Assembly: GCF_028583425.1 (NCBI RefSeq)
Contig: NC_072793.1
Location: 64,919,028-64,983,027, forward strand
DNA from: Eublepharis macularius
Lineage: Eukaryota; Chordata; Lepidosauria; Squamata; Eublepharidae
DNA length: 64,000 nucleotides
Reading direction: 5' to 3'
Below are positions 1-11,613 of the stretch, piece by piece. The notes under the pieces are model-generated. The model was not told the origin of the DNA. It ran no database searches and worked only from the letters and a program-made list of their open reading frames with translations. Position 1 is the stretch's first letter. Each line of letters begins with the position of its first letter. A program made the position numbers and the translations under genes.

Positions 1-860
1 GGAGGAGTGGTATACCTCACCCAGACTCCTTCTCAGTCCACTCGCTGGCCTGCTCAACCTGATCCAGTCCTCCCCCTTGATCTCCTCCATCTCCTCCTTC
101 ATCCACTTTCCTCCTCACCTCCTCTCGCTCCATTCCAACTCCACTCCATCACTCCTACTCAACCCACCACACCCTGTGCATGGACTTCCCTTTTATCCCT
201 TCAGCCTTGCCATGCTCCACCTGCCAACCATGTCCTCCTGCTGCCTTCTAACCAAGGCTTAGGCAGCTGCACCTGTGTTTGTTTGGCTGGAAGCACTGGG
301 CTGGTCCACCTGTGCCCTGTTGGCTGGCTGTCCAGCCTCTCTAACTGAGCTGACAGCTGAAGGCAGGCACAGTGAGCCTCCTTGGCTGGCTGCCCCTCTT
401 CTCCCACAGAATGCCTCAGGCAGCTCCACCTGAAGTTGCTTAGCTGCTGGCATCCCCTGGGCTAGGTTATTGCTTTCAAGCGGGCTGCAGGCTGGGGCGT
501 GGCTCTAAGCTGCTGAGGCTGCTTCTCCTTCCTGGCTGGTAAGGCTTCAGTTTGGCCAGCTGCTATCTGTCTGTCCCCACTGTCTTTGCCCTCCCCATCT
601 GCTTTGGCCCCCTCTGGGTTGCCCCCACTCTCGCTGCCTGGCCCCCTGGACTCCCACTGGAGAGCTGGCCTCCACCAGCCCCTTCTAACCCTCTGAGGCT
701 TGAGTGTCTCTTCCCTTCCTTCTGTGGCCGGCTGGTTCTGGGTCTGGCTGTCTGCTGGAAATGCTGGGCCACTGTCTCCCGGGGGTCTCCCATCTTCTTC
801 TCCAGGTAAGTCTGAGGGCTGAGCTGTGGACCCCGGACAGACCCTACCCTCACGCTAGAA
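1..860. other. CT-rich, mildly GC-rich block, unrecognised
   Basis: This stretch is rich in CCT/CTG with several short open frames. Diverged echoes recur (GGCAGCTGCACCTG near 260, GGCAGCTCCACCTG near 420; TTGGCTGGCTG near 320 and 395), suggesting degenerate internal duplication. No family or exon was recognised. It could be the inner part of the possible LTR element to its right. Confidence 0.3.
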
Positions 861-1159
861 GGGCAGTTTATGGATATGAAATATAAACTCCTTCCTCAAT
901 GTGCCATAAGCACAAAAACACTGCCCATCCAGGCAGTGAGAAGAGATGCCTGCCTCCTGCCTGGACACTGGAAAGTTATCAGAATGTGAGTCACAAATGG
1001 GCTGATTGACTAGCTGCCCCCACAACCCAATAGTGAAGGCTTCCTCAGACACTTCCCTGTCTAATCTCATCAACACCTTCCTCCACCACTTACCTAATCA
1101 AGGGTTATTCAGCAAATCTGATAGCCTCCTCATCTGATCGCTACCAGGTCATCAATCTA

Positions 1160-1680
1160 TAGTACAACCCTGATAGTCATGTCACACCTTTCTCAACTTA
1201 TTGTCTCACCTCCAGAGACAGCCATTAAGCTATTGTTTTGGGGGGCAGAAACACCAGTTTTGCCCCAGAACACATTTTGCACTATAATTGGGCTGTCAAG
1301 CCATGTGATCACTGCATTGTGTGCCTTGGTACCCATCCACATGCCCTCAAGTTCGCTTGAGCTCTCTTCTCCCATGAAACACTGGTCACTTTGCTGCCCC
1401 TTTGCAGAACCTTCTTCTCTCTCCAAGACTGGTAAATATCACCCTTCCCCAGAATCTGCTTTCCTTTTCCCTCACTGCCTTCTTAGTTAGCTCTGTGTGT
1501 ATGTGTTCTATGTGTGTTTGCCTTGTTATTTTTCTTTAATAAAGAAACTTTTCCTGTTGAACATCTACCTGTTTGTTTGAGCGTCTTCTAAGGGAATATC
1601 TTGGTGGAGATCCTGCAGTTACTCTGTCTCGCTGCTTCTCCTTGTATGCTAATTTCCTCAAATCAGAAGGAGACCCACCC
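1160..1680 (+). mobile_element. Possible LTR (fossil), family uncertain
   Basis: The block ends in a layout typical of a retroviral-type LTR: T-rich DNA, an AATAAA signal at about 1538, then a GT/TTTG-rich stretch that would be R-U5. No second LTR or target duplication was identified, so edges are approximate. Treated as an old, broken element. Confidence 0.3.
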
Positions 1681-2339
1681 ATTTAGGGTAACAGAGGAGG
1701 AAAGTATTCTCTATCCACTTTCAAGCATTTTTAGCCATGAAAGCCAAATGAAACCTCCATGTTCAGAGGCAGTATACCTCCAAACACCTGCTTGACGGCC
1801 ACAGCACAGGAAGTGCTGAGTGCCAAAACAGTGGAGCATCTACCTGTTTAAGTGCTGGTGTGCCAGCAAACAAATGGCAAGGGAGAGATGATGATTATAC
1901 TTGGTAATACACACTGGGAGCAACTGGACCCCAGAGGTGCTCCCAGAGAGGCTAGTCTAGGACCTGTATGGCAACTGCACTGATCCAGGAGGTGATGATG
2001 AGTATAAGAGATCCCCATTTATCTATCGAACATCTTTTCACCCTTCCTGCAAGGGCAGTACGCTGAAGTAACCAGTTTATTATAAAGCATTTGTACTATG
2101 CTCTTTGTCCTGTAAAATGTTTGTCACATGTGACACCAGAGACTAAAAATCTCATGTTCTGTTCTAAACAGAAGACACGGAATTTCAAATCAAACAAACC
2201 ATGTGGCTAGATAAACAAGTGGACTTGCGGTTCTGATCTGCGCTCAAGAGATAAAGAAAAAACACTTGATTTATCACTGCCCTTACAGTTCTTTTGTCTG
2301 AAAAAAACATTTAAAGTGTGCTGAAAATGTGTATGGCAC
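1680..2339. other. Single-copy AT-rich DNA, nothing recognised
   Basis: No exon, RNA gene or repeat was recognised between the possible LTR and the first hAT element. Confidence 0.5.
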
Positions 2340-2347
2340 TATACAGC

Positions 2348-2728
2348 CAGGGCCAGCAGGCCTATTGAGGCCAGGTAGGCGGTGGCCGCAGGCACAGGGT
2401 GCCGGAGGGAGCGCCAGAGGAGGTGCAGCGGGTGGGAGCGTGCGCCACAAAGCACCAGCCTCCTATCCCTCCCACCCCGCGCCGCTGCTGCCGCCAGCAC
2501 AAGCCCCCGGCCAGGCGCAGCCACCGCGGGCAGGCATCTGCGGCGGCGCAGGCAACCGAGCGGGAGAGCTCGGAGGCCGCCCGCCGCAGCAATCGGGCCG
2601 GCGGCGCCTGCGCTCACGTGATGACATTACGCGTGACGTCATCACGCAGGCCGGTGCGCACGCGTGCTCGTGCGCGCATGGGGGCGCCCGGCCGGCCGCA
2701 AGCGTGGTAAACCCTTGCGCCTCCCCTG
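2348..2728 (+). mobile_element. GC-rich non-autonomous hAT element, copy 1
   Basis: The element is bounded by a perfect 8-bp duplication TATACAGC (2340-2347 and 2729-2736). The left end CAGGGCCAGCAGG and right end (reverse complement CAGGGGAGGCGC) are short hAT-type inverted termini. The inside is very rich in GC and CpG and encodes no transposase. Near the right end, 2618-2645 pairs GTGATGAC with GTCATCAC and holds a canonical CRE TGACGTCA at 2634-2641. Same family as 22911, 37690 and 61874: each has an end followed by a short spacer and CCATTGAGG or a close variant. Overlapping open frames reflect base composition. Confidence 0.85.
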
Positions 2729-2739
2729 TATACAGCTGG

Positions 2740-4630
2740 TCAGATTGTTAGGCTGACAGAGATGTTGGTCCACAACTCTGAAACTTTGTGTATGTCTATG
2801 TATCTCTCTGTGTATCTCAGTCTCTTTGTGAATTTTCTGACTTTGCTCCTGTTCTGAAATAAAAAGATATTTCATAGATCACTGTTTTCAGGTTCCTGCA
2901 TTTAAACTCTCTCAACAGAATTGTGCAGACATTTTTCCAATCCTCTTTTTTATTGTCACAAGAATCTTGAGAAGGTTACACTGACAGTGCATGACTGACT
3001 CCAGTTCTCATTTTATGACAGAGTAGGGATTTGAACCTAGGTTTCTTCCTTGGATAAACCTCCTTGATTTTATGACGAACAAGGCTAAAAAACCCGACAC
3101 TTTGATAATGGACCCCTATGATCCTCCCACAGCTCCGATTTCTTGTGCGAATGAGGAAAACTTATCAGACAAAGATCATTCATCAACAAATACATTCATG
3201 TGAATCTTCTCTATCTGTAATTTGGCTGACCAATTATTAACAATTGTAGCTAACACAAGCACTTCTGACCAGAAGTCATACATGATCAGCAACATACTGA
3301 AGTAACAATACATATGTTTTTCATGCTTACTCCTTACCAAGAGATCCTCATATTTGCTGGTGTGCCTTCTGACCATGAAAAAGTGTCCATATTTTCCAAA
3401 TTATTCAATCCAATCCAAAAATTGTCCACTGTTAAACCTAAGATCCAGTTCTGCAGAAAAAAGCAAAAATGAATACGCTTTTGAGACATGATCTGTACAA
3501 CTAAAAACTAATTCATCCGGACGTGCTGTCTATGACTCTTGTAAAAAAGTACAAATATATCTTCTACTCTTACTGATCATATACTGTAATATATTGACAA
3601 TTGTATTTTTACTTTTTTGTTTTTAAAGGGGGGCATCTTCAATTCACATGCAAATTTATGTAGTTGCTGCTGCAGTGTCTGCTGACTGGGGGGCACCCCT
3701 GTCTCTCTGCAGCACCTGCAGAATGAGGCAAGAAAACATGACTCTATCAGCTGGTTCCTATAGGCTGGAAGTGCTACTGTGTGCACTCTCTTCCTCTCCT
3801 TTCTAGCTCAGTCAGAAAGCACAGAGGGAAGGAAGGGGAGCACCGTCCACATTAGCTGGGTCATTGTGATCAGTGGCTCAGATGTTAAAGGCCATGATGT
3901 GGCAACAAAACCCGTGTGAACTTGAAACAGGAGAGGGAAGAAGACGCCACTATAATTTTAAAGTCTTTTAAAAATGCCGCGAGGGCGCAATCCTGATCAG
4001 GCCACGTGGCAGTGTGGAGGGTTGAGAACACTCCACCACCACCACCCGCACCAAAATGGCCACAGCACTACCCCAGCAGCCGTTTCAGCACTTGAAAAGG
4101 TGCTGGGGGGGAGCACCTCTCATGATATGGGTCTAATGAGGATCAGGCCCTCACAGAATTTTTAAATGACTTTAAAACAGTGACAGCATCTTTGGGGCAA
4201 CTATGCGGATGCTGTCATGTCTGTCACTTACTTCTAAAAAAAATGTTCTTAAGATTGTACTGTAATTCTGCAAAGTGATGGCCAGCAGTGCTGTTTTATG
4301 TGGTAAAGAATCTTTTACTCTTTTCCACATCTTTGGAAGGAAACCAGAACTGCATCAACAACACTCTATGACCAGATTGCTAAGCACTTCATTGATAAAC
4401 CTCTTGCATCTCATCCAACTTAGATTCTATTAATTACAAAATCATTAAACATCTGAAAGAACAAGGGAAAATGAAGCTTTACAAAGCCCAAGTTGTAAGC
4501 AAGCACAAAACCTCACTGTACAACATGTATACTGTTCACATGATGCAGAAGTGAAGGTAGCAGCCTTAATTTATAATTTCCAGGTTCATTTCTTTTTAGG
4601 AGTGTTAGTGCAATTGTAAATGCCTTCTCT
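2740..4630. other. Mostly single-copy DNA
   Basis: AT-rich sequence with no exon recognised on either strand, including a scan of the minus strand for the second half of the lectin domain. A stretch at about 3970-4150 has a more GC-rich, CCACC-repeated texture that may be an old repeat. Confidence 0.4.
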
Positions 4631-4814
4631 TAGAGTCTCTCTACACAAGACATCTTACACAGGGACGTTCAAGTGACTTACTTTCTGTGTGGTCTTATAT
4701 TCACGTGTACTCTTCCTCCCTAGCAGTTAATGTATATCCACAATGGGAGAACAAGTGTAAGATCTTTCACTTCATCCTACTTGTGTCAGATGTCTTGTGT
4801 AGAGACACTCTCTA
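4631..4814. repeat. Small inverted-repeat (MITE-like) element
   Basis: The ends are inverted copies about 33 bp long: TAGAGTCTCTCTACACAAGA on the left (4631 onward) and its complement ending at 4814, continuing into CATCTTACACA or CATCTGACACA. The interior is short and non-coding. A related end, GAGTGTCTCTACACAAGA, recurs at about 47707, so this is a dispersed family. No clear target duplication was seen. Confidence 0.65.
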
Positions 4815-5246
4815 ACAGAAGGGTTTATTTTAGAATGTCTTTGTTTTCTGAAAAGGAACATGACTATATTATATGATCCTCTATCAGGGAGAAGAAATAT
4901 ATGAAATGTACCCCACCATGTTTCTTTACCACTTTGTGTTTATATAGCTTGTCTATAACCCAAGAGTGAGTGTTGCTAACAGGCATTTTTTAAAGGTACA
5001 GCAAGGCCTCACCTCAGACCTCTTATTACATGTCTCTCTCAGAAAAACCACACAGAAGAATGCTGAGCCAAGTTAGCTGGTGAGGAAAATCAGTTTAATA
5101 TGTCTTTTTTGTTTATTTTCCACCTCCATTATTTATAATTGCACATTTGTGCAGTCTTGCCTAATATTGTGAAACAGCACAAGTGCACAATGACAAATGA
5201 CAGTGAAACCCTGAAAAACTAACATGTCCTAACGATATAGCTGGTC
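4815..5246. other. Single-copy AT-rich DNA
   Basis: Nothing recognised apart from short AT-rich tracts. Confidence 0.4.
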
Positions 5247-5605
5247 CCAGTTATTTATTTTATTTTACTTGATTTATACCTCGCCCAAAGTGTAGCCCCA
5301 AAGTGGCTTCCATTGCTCTCTATTTTATCCTCACAAAAACCCTATATCAGGCTGAGAGTCCGCAACTGGACCAAGGTCATTCAGTAAGCTTCCATGACAG
5401 AGTGTTTCAAGTGGGTGGCCATGTCGGTCTGCAGCAGAACAGCTAGATTTGAGTCCAGTAGCATCTTAAAGACCAACAAGATTTTCAGAGTGTGAGCTTT
5501 TGAGATTCAAAGCTCCCTGCATCATGGCAGAGTGTGAATTCAAATCTGAGTCTCCCAGATCCTGGTCTGACACTATTACCACTATACAACACCAGCTCCC
5601 ATTGC
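5247..5605 (-). mobile_element. tRNA-derived SINE, interrupted
   Basis: Read on the minus strand, the head is GTGTTGTATAGTGGTAATAG with a tRNA-like B-box region (GATTTGAATTC), followed by TGACCTTGG, GTGAGGATAAAAT and a tail GGGCGAGGTATAAATCAAG plus A-rich repeats. The layout matches the SINE at 45025-45253. It is split by a foldback-repeat insertion at 5406-5522. Confidence 0.7.
5393..5535 (+). repeat. Foldback-family repeat inserted in a SINE, with 13-bp duplication
   Basis: The insert (5406-5522) carries the recurrent text GTCCAGTAGCATCTTAAAGA followed by CCAACAAGATTTTCAG. It is flanked by CATGACAGAGTGT (5393-5405) and CATGGCAGAGTGT (5523-5535), a 13-bp duplication with one difference that falls inside the host SINE. 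A duplication of this length fits LINE-machinery insertion better than a hAT or Tc1-type event. Confidence 0.65.
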
Positions 5606-5641
5606 TGTATAATTAAATGAATTATATAAAAGCAATGCCTG

Positions 5642-5946
5642 TCTGAGGAAGGTAAAGGTCCCCTGTGCAAGCACTGAGTCGTTACTGACCCATGGGGGAT
5701 GTCGCATCACGATATTTTCTTGGCAGACTTTTTAAGGGGTGGTTTGCCATTGCCTTCCCCAGTCATCTACACTTTACTCACAGGAACTTGGGCACTTATT
5801 TTACCGACCTCGGAAGGATGGAAGGCTGAGTCAACCTTGAGCCGGCTACCTGAACCCAGCTTCCACCGGGATCGAACTCAGGGCATGAGCAGAGCTTGGG
5901 CTGCAGTACTGCAGCTTACCACTCTGTGCCATGGGGCTCTGAGGAA
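5642..5946 (-). mobile_element. tRNA-derived SINE next to the lectin exon
   Basis: On the minus strand it starts GAGCCCCATGGCACAGAGTG with an internal B-box-like GAGTTCGATCC, then CCGAGGTCGGTAAAAT and a 3' end rich in GGGGACCTTTACC. It is bounded by a 9-bp direct repeat TCTGAGGAA (5642-5650 and 5938-5946). Its head lies about 30 bp past the splice donor of the lectin exon at 5978. Confidence 0.75.
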
Positions 5947-5977
5947 ATGGCGTACATAAAAGACGTGCATAACTTAC

Positions 5978-6141
5978 CCTTTCCAGAATACTGGTTAATG
6001 TTAGCAACTCTGTATCTCTGTACTGCTTGCAAAACTTAAGAGCTTCCATCCAAGTCCTCTCCTGACTGATCTTTATGCAATAACAATTTCCATTCCAATA
6101 GCGCCAGCAGGAGGCTTGAGGACAATTCAGTCTGAATGTGG
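5978..6141 (-). CDS. C-type lectin-like domain exon (first half of the domain)
   Basis: On the minus strand a 164-nt exon lies between a T-rich acceptor (TTTTCTAAAG) and a strong donor (AGG/GTAAGTT). It translates, from phase 2, as TFRLNCPQASCWRYWNGNCY, then CIKISQERTWMEALKFCKQY, then RDTELLTLTSILER. This is the typical start of a C-type lectin-like fold: CP---W---G-CY, then TW-EAL-FC, then LL-L-S--E, with the first cysteines in place. The style (TWMEALKFC) recalls mannose-receptor/PLA2-receptor-like domains more than NK-type ones, but the gene cannot be named. The exon carrying the calcium-binding and WIGL-type half should be at lower coordinates and was not recognised. It is antisense to the PPP2R2B direction. 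Could be a live exon with a long intron, or a stranded duplicate. Confidence 0.7.
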
Positions 6142-6154
6142 CTTTAGAAAACAA

Positions 6155-7275
6155 AAATACACATAATTAAAATGTGACAGCCAAATTATTTCACTTCTTC
6201 TTCAGCTCAAAATGCATAAGCCACTCTGATTTTTGTGCACAGAATGCAAGAAACCATGAGTCCCTCAAAATATTATTTGTGCCTTTGCACTTACTGAGTC
6301 CTGGTTCTGACTTTTACACACCTCCTAACAAAAGAGGTAGTGAGGTTTTTTGAGAGCGGGGGATGTAAAGTCCTCAAAAGCAATCACAATGTTCTTCTTG
6401 CACATATACATCAACACAAGATGAGCCAGCACCCAACTCTGTATATCCTGTAATTTGTTGATAAGTGTCATATAAGAGATCTACAGACAGATAACAGAAC
6501 AGTTTAGGGCAAGCTCTGTAGCTACTAAGTCAGTGTCCATTCTCCACCTCTTTTATGTACTTACATCTCTCTCTCTCTTCTGGTTGTTTTTTCTTCTGTC
6601 TAGCTGATCAGTCTTTTTAAAAATCTTACATACCGATTGATGTCTACTCAAGTTCTTAAAATATCTATCTCTGTCTATTTAGGAGCATGGTCCCACAAAA
6701 ATTGGACTTTGGGGGATGTTAAGAATATGTTCAAACCTTCTCCACTGAAATAAATGGGACCTATAAGTACTTATATTGTAGATGGATTGTGACATATAAA
6801 ATTTATTTTCATCTGATTGGATTTGCTTCCTGCTTCTAAATCTATTAATAATTTGTGGAGTCATTATTTGTTACCAGACAACTCATCTATATAAGAGTCA
6901 TTAGGGATATGATACTTGACTGTGCAAGCAATAATTACCATAGGTTCCAGGGTGCATGGCAATACTGCAAGTTGGCCACTGTACAGATCAGGAGGCCTAG
7001 AAGCATCATTCATGCATATAGCCAGCTACCCCTCTCTTCCTAAAGATCCTGGCATGCAAGTTACTTCAGCAATGTGTGGATCACAGCTCCAGAGAGGAGA
7101 GTGATGGTTGCACATGTGTGCAGAAGGTGGCCATGGGCTTCACAATATACACGAAGGCCAGCATGTGCACACATGCTAAATACCCAGCCAGGGAGGAAAG
7201 GGGAGAAGAGGGCTCCAGTTAGCACTTGTCAGTTTCACAAGCAATTTAACAATCGTACTCAAACAGTGAAATCTT
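6155..7275. other. Single-copy DNA upstream of the lectin exon
   Basis: AT-rich; no further lectin-gene exon or signal-peptide exon was recognised on the minus strand. Confidence 0.4.
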
Positions 7276-7350
7276 AAGCAGAGTTACTTCAGACTAAGTC
7301 CACTGAAATCAATGGGCTTAGATGGGAGTAATTCTGATTAGGCTTTCACT
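7276..7350. repeat. Short hairpin repeat (CTAAGCAGAGTTA type), copy 1
   Basis: The two halves are inverted: TTAAGCAGAGTTACTTCAGA at the left and GGGAGTAATTCTGATTAGG at the right, around a loop containing CACTGAAATCAATGG. Other diverged copies occur at about 24535, 33575, 34632, 45925, 49035 and 62808. Confidence 0.65.
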
Positions 7351-7378
7351 GAAAATTTCATATAATTATATCACGTTA

Positions 7379-7605
7379 TACTAGATACTTAGGAGGGAAG
7401 GCAGCATGGTATAGCCCAGTCTCATCAGATCTCGGAAGCTAAGCAGGGTTGCTACTTGGACGGGAGAACTTCAAGGAAAACTCTGCAAAGGAAGGCAATG
7501 GCAAACCATTTCTGCTTCTCACTTGTCTTGAAAGCCCCTTGCTGGGGTCGCCATAAGTCAGTTGTGACTTGATGGCATTTTACACACACACCTACTAGAT
7601 ACTTA
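7379..7605 (+). mobile_element. 5S rRNA-derived SINE, copy 1
   Basis: The head, CATCAGATCTCGGAAGCTAA then GCAGGGTT and GGACGGGAGA, matches the internal promoter region of 5S rRNA. The body contains GGCAATGGCAAACCA, and the 3' end GGGTCGCCATAAGTCAG, TGACTTGATGGCA, (AC)n is a BovB-type tail. A perfect 13-bp duplication TACTAGATACTTA flanks it (7379-7391 and 7593-7605), so it is a complete insertion, transcribed in principle by RNA polymerase III and mobilised by BovB. Confidence 0.9.
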
Positions 7606-8029
7606 TCTTACAATTTAAAAATGTGTAAAACTATTGTCTTTAAGCAAACAAAATTATCCTGGGAGCAAAAAAAAAATGAATGGATGCAAGTTAAAAACAT
7701 GAAAGCATTAAGGTGCATTCTTCTAATACCAACTTGATTGAAATGTATTAGCAACTAGTTTGTGATACTAAAGCTCCATGATATACTTTCAGGTGGTTAA
7801 AAAGCTGACATTGTAAATAACAGAAGGGAAAAAAGGGGTTTTTCCAGCACAGTAATAAAACATGAGCTCAAAACTCACTATCCAATTTAATCTTCAAAAC
7901 AATTTTTGAAAACAGGCTAGAATGAGAAACAATGGTTGGCTCACCCTGTGAATTTTACAGATGAGCAGGGATCTGGTCCAAAGTCTCTTCAGTTTTCATC
8001 TTACATTGTCTATTATTTATGTATTCATT

Positions 8030-9540
8030 CTACAACATTTATACCCTTCCTTTCAGTCCTCACAAAGGCCACCAAGGAGGTTAAATAAAATTACATTTTA
8101 AAACCATAACCAACCAAAATGAACAACTCATCATTAAAACAATTAAAACTATTACTAAAATGCACACAAAACATTAAAAAAACAGTTAAAATATGGAATA
8201 GGAAGGACAGATCACTGGGGGAAAGCCAAACAAACACCTGCTGGCAAAAGATGACAACAGGATGGGAAAGATGAATCTCCTAGGGAGAGAGTTCTGGTAC
8301 CACAACCAAAAAGGCCCTCTCTTGGGTGGCCCCCCACAGAATCTCAGAACACAGGGATACCCAAAGCAGGGCCTCCAAAGATGACCACAGTAGTCAGGCA
8401 GGTTCATAAGACAGTATACGGTCCTTCAGGTATGTTGGTTCAAAACCATAGAGGAATTTAAAGGTAAACATCAGCACCTTAAATTGTGCCTAGAAATAAA
8501 TAGGGAGCCAGCATAGATGGACCAGGACTGGAGTGATAGTCAGTATGACCCACTCCATCCTGGCAGCAGCATTCTGCATCAGTTGAAGTTTCTGAGCACT
8601 TTTTAAGGGCAGACTCATGTAGAGTGCATTATAGTAATCTAATCTACATGTAACCAGGACATGCACCATGGTGGCCAGATCTTTTCTGCCCAGGAAAGGT
8701 CACAGCTGGCTAACCAGTCGAAGCTGGTAACAGGCACTCCTAGCTACAGCTGCTACAGTTTATCCAGCAGTAGGCCTGGGTTCAAGAGTACCTCAAATAT
8801 GGTCTGGTCCCTCAAAGGGAGTGCAATCCCATCCAGAACATATGTGACACTTTAAATCCCAAATCAGACCTTCCAGTCATCAGCACCACTTTTGTTGGGA
8901 TTAAGTTTCAATTTTATTAGCCTGTATCCACTCCAAAACTGTCTCCAGGCACCAGTTCAGGGTTTCTATAGTTTACCTGGGAAGCACAAGATAGAGCTAG
9001 CTGAATGTCATCTGTATATTGGTGGCAATCCAGCTCAAATCTCCTGATGACCTTACCCATAGGTTTCATGGAGATTTTAAAGAGCATGTGGGACCCCACA
9101 GGCCAAGAGGGTAAGCGGCAGTCCCCCAGAACCACTTTTCGAAACTTGCCCATCAGGTAGGACCAGAACCACCACAGAACAATGTGTTCCCATCCCAGCC
9201 TGGAAAGGCAATCCTGAAGAATATCATGCTCAATGGTACTGAAAGCTGCAGAGAGATCCAGGATAATCAACAGAATTGCACTTCCTCTATGTATCTCCCA
9301 GTGCAAGTCACCTACCAGGGCAACCAAGGTTGTTTCAGTACCACAACCAGGCCTAAAACCAAACTAGAAAGGATCTAAACAATTTGTCTCATTCAGGAAA
9401 GTTTGAAGTTGTCCAGCCACCACTGGAATGGAACATTTGAAACTGGCTGATAGTTAATGAGATCTCCTAGGACCAGAGTAGGCGTCTTTAGAAATGGATA
9501 CACTATAGCATGTTTCAAAGCCAGGACAACCACCTTTCTC
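8030..9540 (-). mobile_element. 5'-truncated L2/CR1-clade LINE
   Basis: The minus strand encodes, in a broken frame, the reverse transcriptase to the 3' end of an L2/CR1-like LINE. At 8917-9327 the frame shows SAILLIILDLSAAF (motif with catalytic Asp), SRLGWEHIVLWWFWSYL, and HQYTDDIQL in place of YADD. Further on (about 8400-8800) come L-L-NAAAR, HL-WLP and AQFKVL-FTFK, then the 3' UTR. Stops and shifts are frequent, so it is dead. The 3' end is near 8030, where the text resembles TTTATACCCTTCCTTTC-type CR1/L2 tails. Confidence 0.8.
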
Positions 9541-9544
9541 TTAC

Positions 9545-10140
9545 GAAGTATTTAACTTACTACCTCTTGGTTAGTATTATGCTATGTTGGTGACCTCTAC
9601 CTCACTCTTGATTATATCAGACACCTTGAAACTTTGCAGGGTTATAGGAGAACCAAAACAGAGTAGTTAACCGCTGCTCCCTTTCCATCTTCTGACAGAA
9701 TGCTCTTCTCTTTGGCTTTACTGTTTTTAGTCAGTGAGCTTCACATTTTCATATAATGGGGTGGGGGAGGGCAGATGTTTTTCAAATTGTAGCTAGAGGT
9801 TTCCTCCCATAAAGTCAAAACAGCTCTAAAAAGGTCAAAAGCCTTCTGAAGAATTACACACCTTATAAAACAAATCATATAACAAACCCCACCCACCAAC
9901 CCACCCCGCTTTCCAATCAGTTTATTCTTTGCACATGGTACATCACCCACCTTTAAGTGTGCCTCAGGTTGCAACACAGTTGCTTCAGGGGTGTCGTGGC
10001 AGCATCTCTTTCTTACTGCTTGACAAAGCCTCGAGCATCTGCCCAATCACTATTCACAGCCACTGTTTATTTCTAAATCATACATAATAGCACTAAGCTC
10101 ATTCCTTTCAGCCATTTACCTTCATCTCTTGCATCACTCC
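9545..10140. other. Single-copy DNA
   Basis: No gene or repeat recognised. Confidence 0.4.
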
Positions 10141-10144
10141 CTGG

Positions 10145-10420
10145 CATCTGCAAGCGGACCAACAGCAAACTGAGGAATGGCAACAGCCCCATTGGGCACT
10201 GAAAACTCCACTTTCCGCCCGAGCCTCTAACTCGCTTCCAGCCAGAGGCAGACTGAGTCTGTGTAAGAGTTCAACGGTCCTCTCTCGCGCCCTCCAGGAT
10301 GAAATCCATAGGAACTCTTGCCCTTCTGTTAAGCATGACAGGAATTCTGAGGCTGACAGTTGACAGTTGAGGAGCTCCCACTTCCTGGTTTGGTTTTTGC
10401 CTTTTGGGGATTCAACTTTG
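10145..10420 (+). other. GC-enriched unique block with a tiny signal-peptide-like frame
   Basis: CpG and C+T content rise here (CCGCCCGAGC, CTCTCTCGCGCCCTCC), as in a 5' UTR or weak promoter. At 10299-10370 a 23-codon frame reads MKSIGTLALLLSMTGILRLT then VDS and stop, which looks like a secretory signal. No clear splice donor in the right phase was found, so it may be chance. It could be an upstream non-coding exon of a PPP2R2B transcript or of another gene. Confidence 0.25.
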
Positions 10421-11605
10421 GACGGATTTCTATGGAATTTTAACAGATAAGGTCAGTTAAAAGGGGCCCCATAGAACCTGATCAAAAAGGAGGCCCTCCC
10501 TCAGCTGGGGGGAACCCAGAAAAAGTGGTGGAAGATCACCCTAATGTAATCAATGGAAGCTTTGTGGGGACACTATTGAAAGGAATGGAAAGTGAAATTA
10601 AAACTGTTTGGGAAGCTCTTTCACAAACTGAGGTCTATTAACATATTTTAATAATATTTTATTAAAAATAAATAAAATACACAGACACGTTTGCACAGGA
10701 GGCTTAACTGGATACTCGCTCAAACCTGTATTGTAAACCATATGAATCCCATCAACACAAAATGGTATATATGGCAATTACCATAGTCCTACTGACCTAA
10801 CCAAGTAGGAAAGGCCTTGTCTTATGATTTGAAAACCTGAGCTGCAGAGTCCACCATAAATCCTCATTCATGTGTTAAATCAAGCACTCTTGTCTTCATT
10901 ATGACTCCTCCTATCTGAAAACTACATACATTGGCATAGATCCCATGGACAGCCTCTTGTATAGCATTATCTTCAGGAACTACAGTGTGAATAATGCTCC
11001 TCATTATCAGGGATAAATTAACAGAATTTGAGATGTAAATTAATAATTGGCCAAACAATATACGGCCTCTGAATTGCTGGCCCATTCAGCATCTCATTTG
11101 TAAGTTTGTCTGTTAATCTGAAATATAGTAATTTTGTTAAATGTCATTGGAATTAGATTTAGTATATGTATTCTAAACATATGTCTACATTTCAAGTTCA
11201 AGTACTAAGCTGAATCACACACACCTTATCTGTAATATACAAGCATAATTCAAGCCTATTCCTGCTAATTATTTAATATTAATAATAATAAAAAAGACCT
11301 CATTATTTCATTATTACTCCATGCTATCTTTTTCCTTTTTAACAATAACAACTATTGGCAGTATCACTACTTGTTTCTTGATACAACCAATTACCATGAC
11401 CTTTAGTATAAATATGAGTTACTATAAGAGATTTTAACCTATTTCTATTCCTTATCTTGTACAAAAAGAAATTCTTATATCCCGTCTGCATCTCTTTACC
11501 TTGTGTTTATACTGCACTTTTCAAACATACCCCTTTTCAAAGAGGAGAGGAAAATGCAAAACAGTACAATGCACTGTGAATACTGATACATCAGAATAAA
11601 ATATT
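10421..11605. other. Single-copy AT-rich DNA
   Basis: No exon or repeat recognised. Confidence 0.4.
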
Positions 11606-11613
11606 ATAGGATG

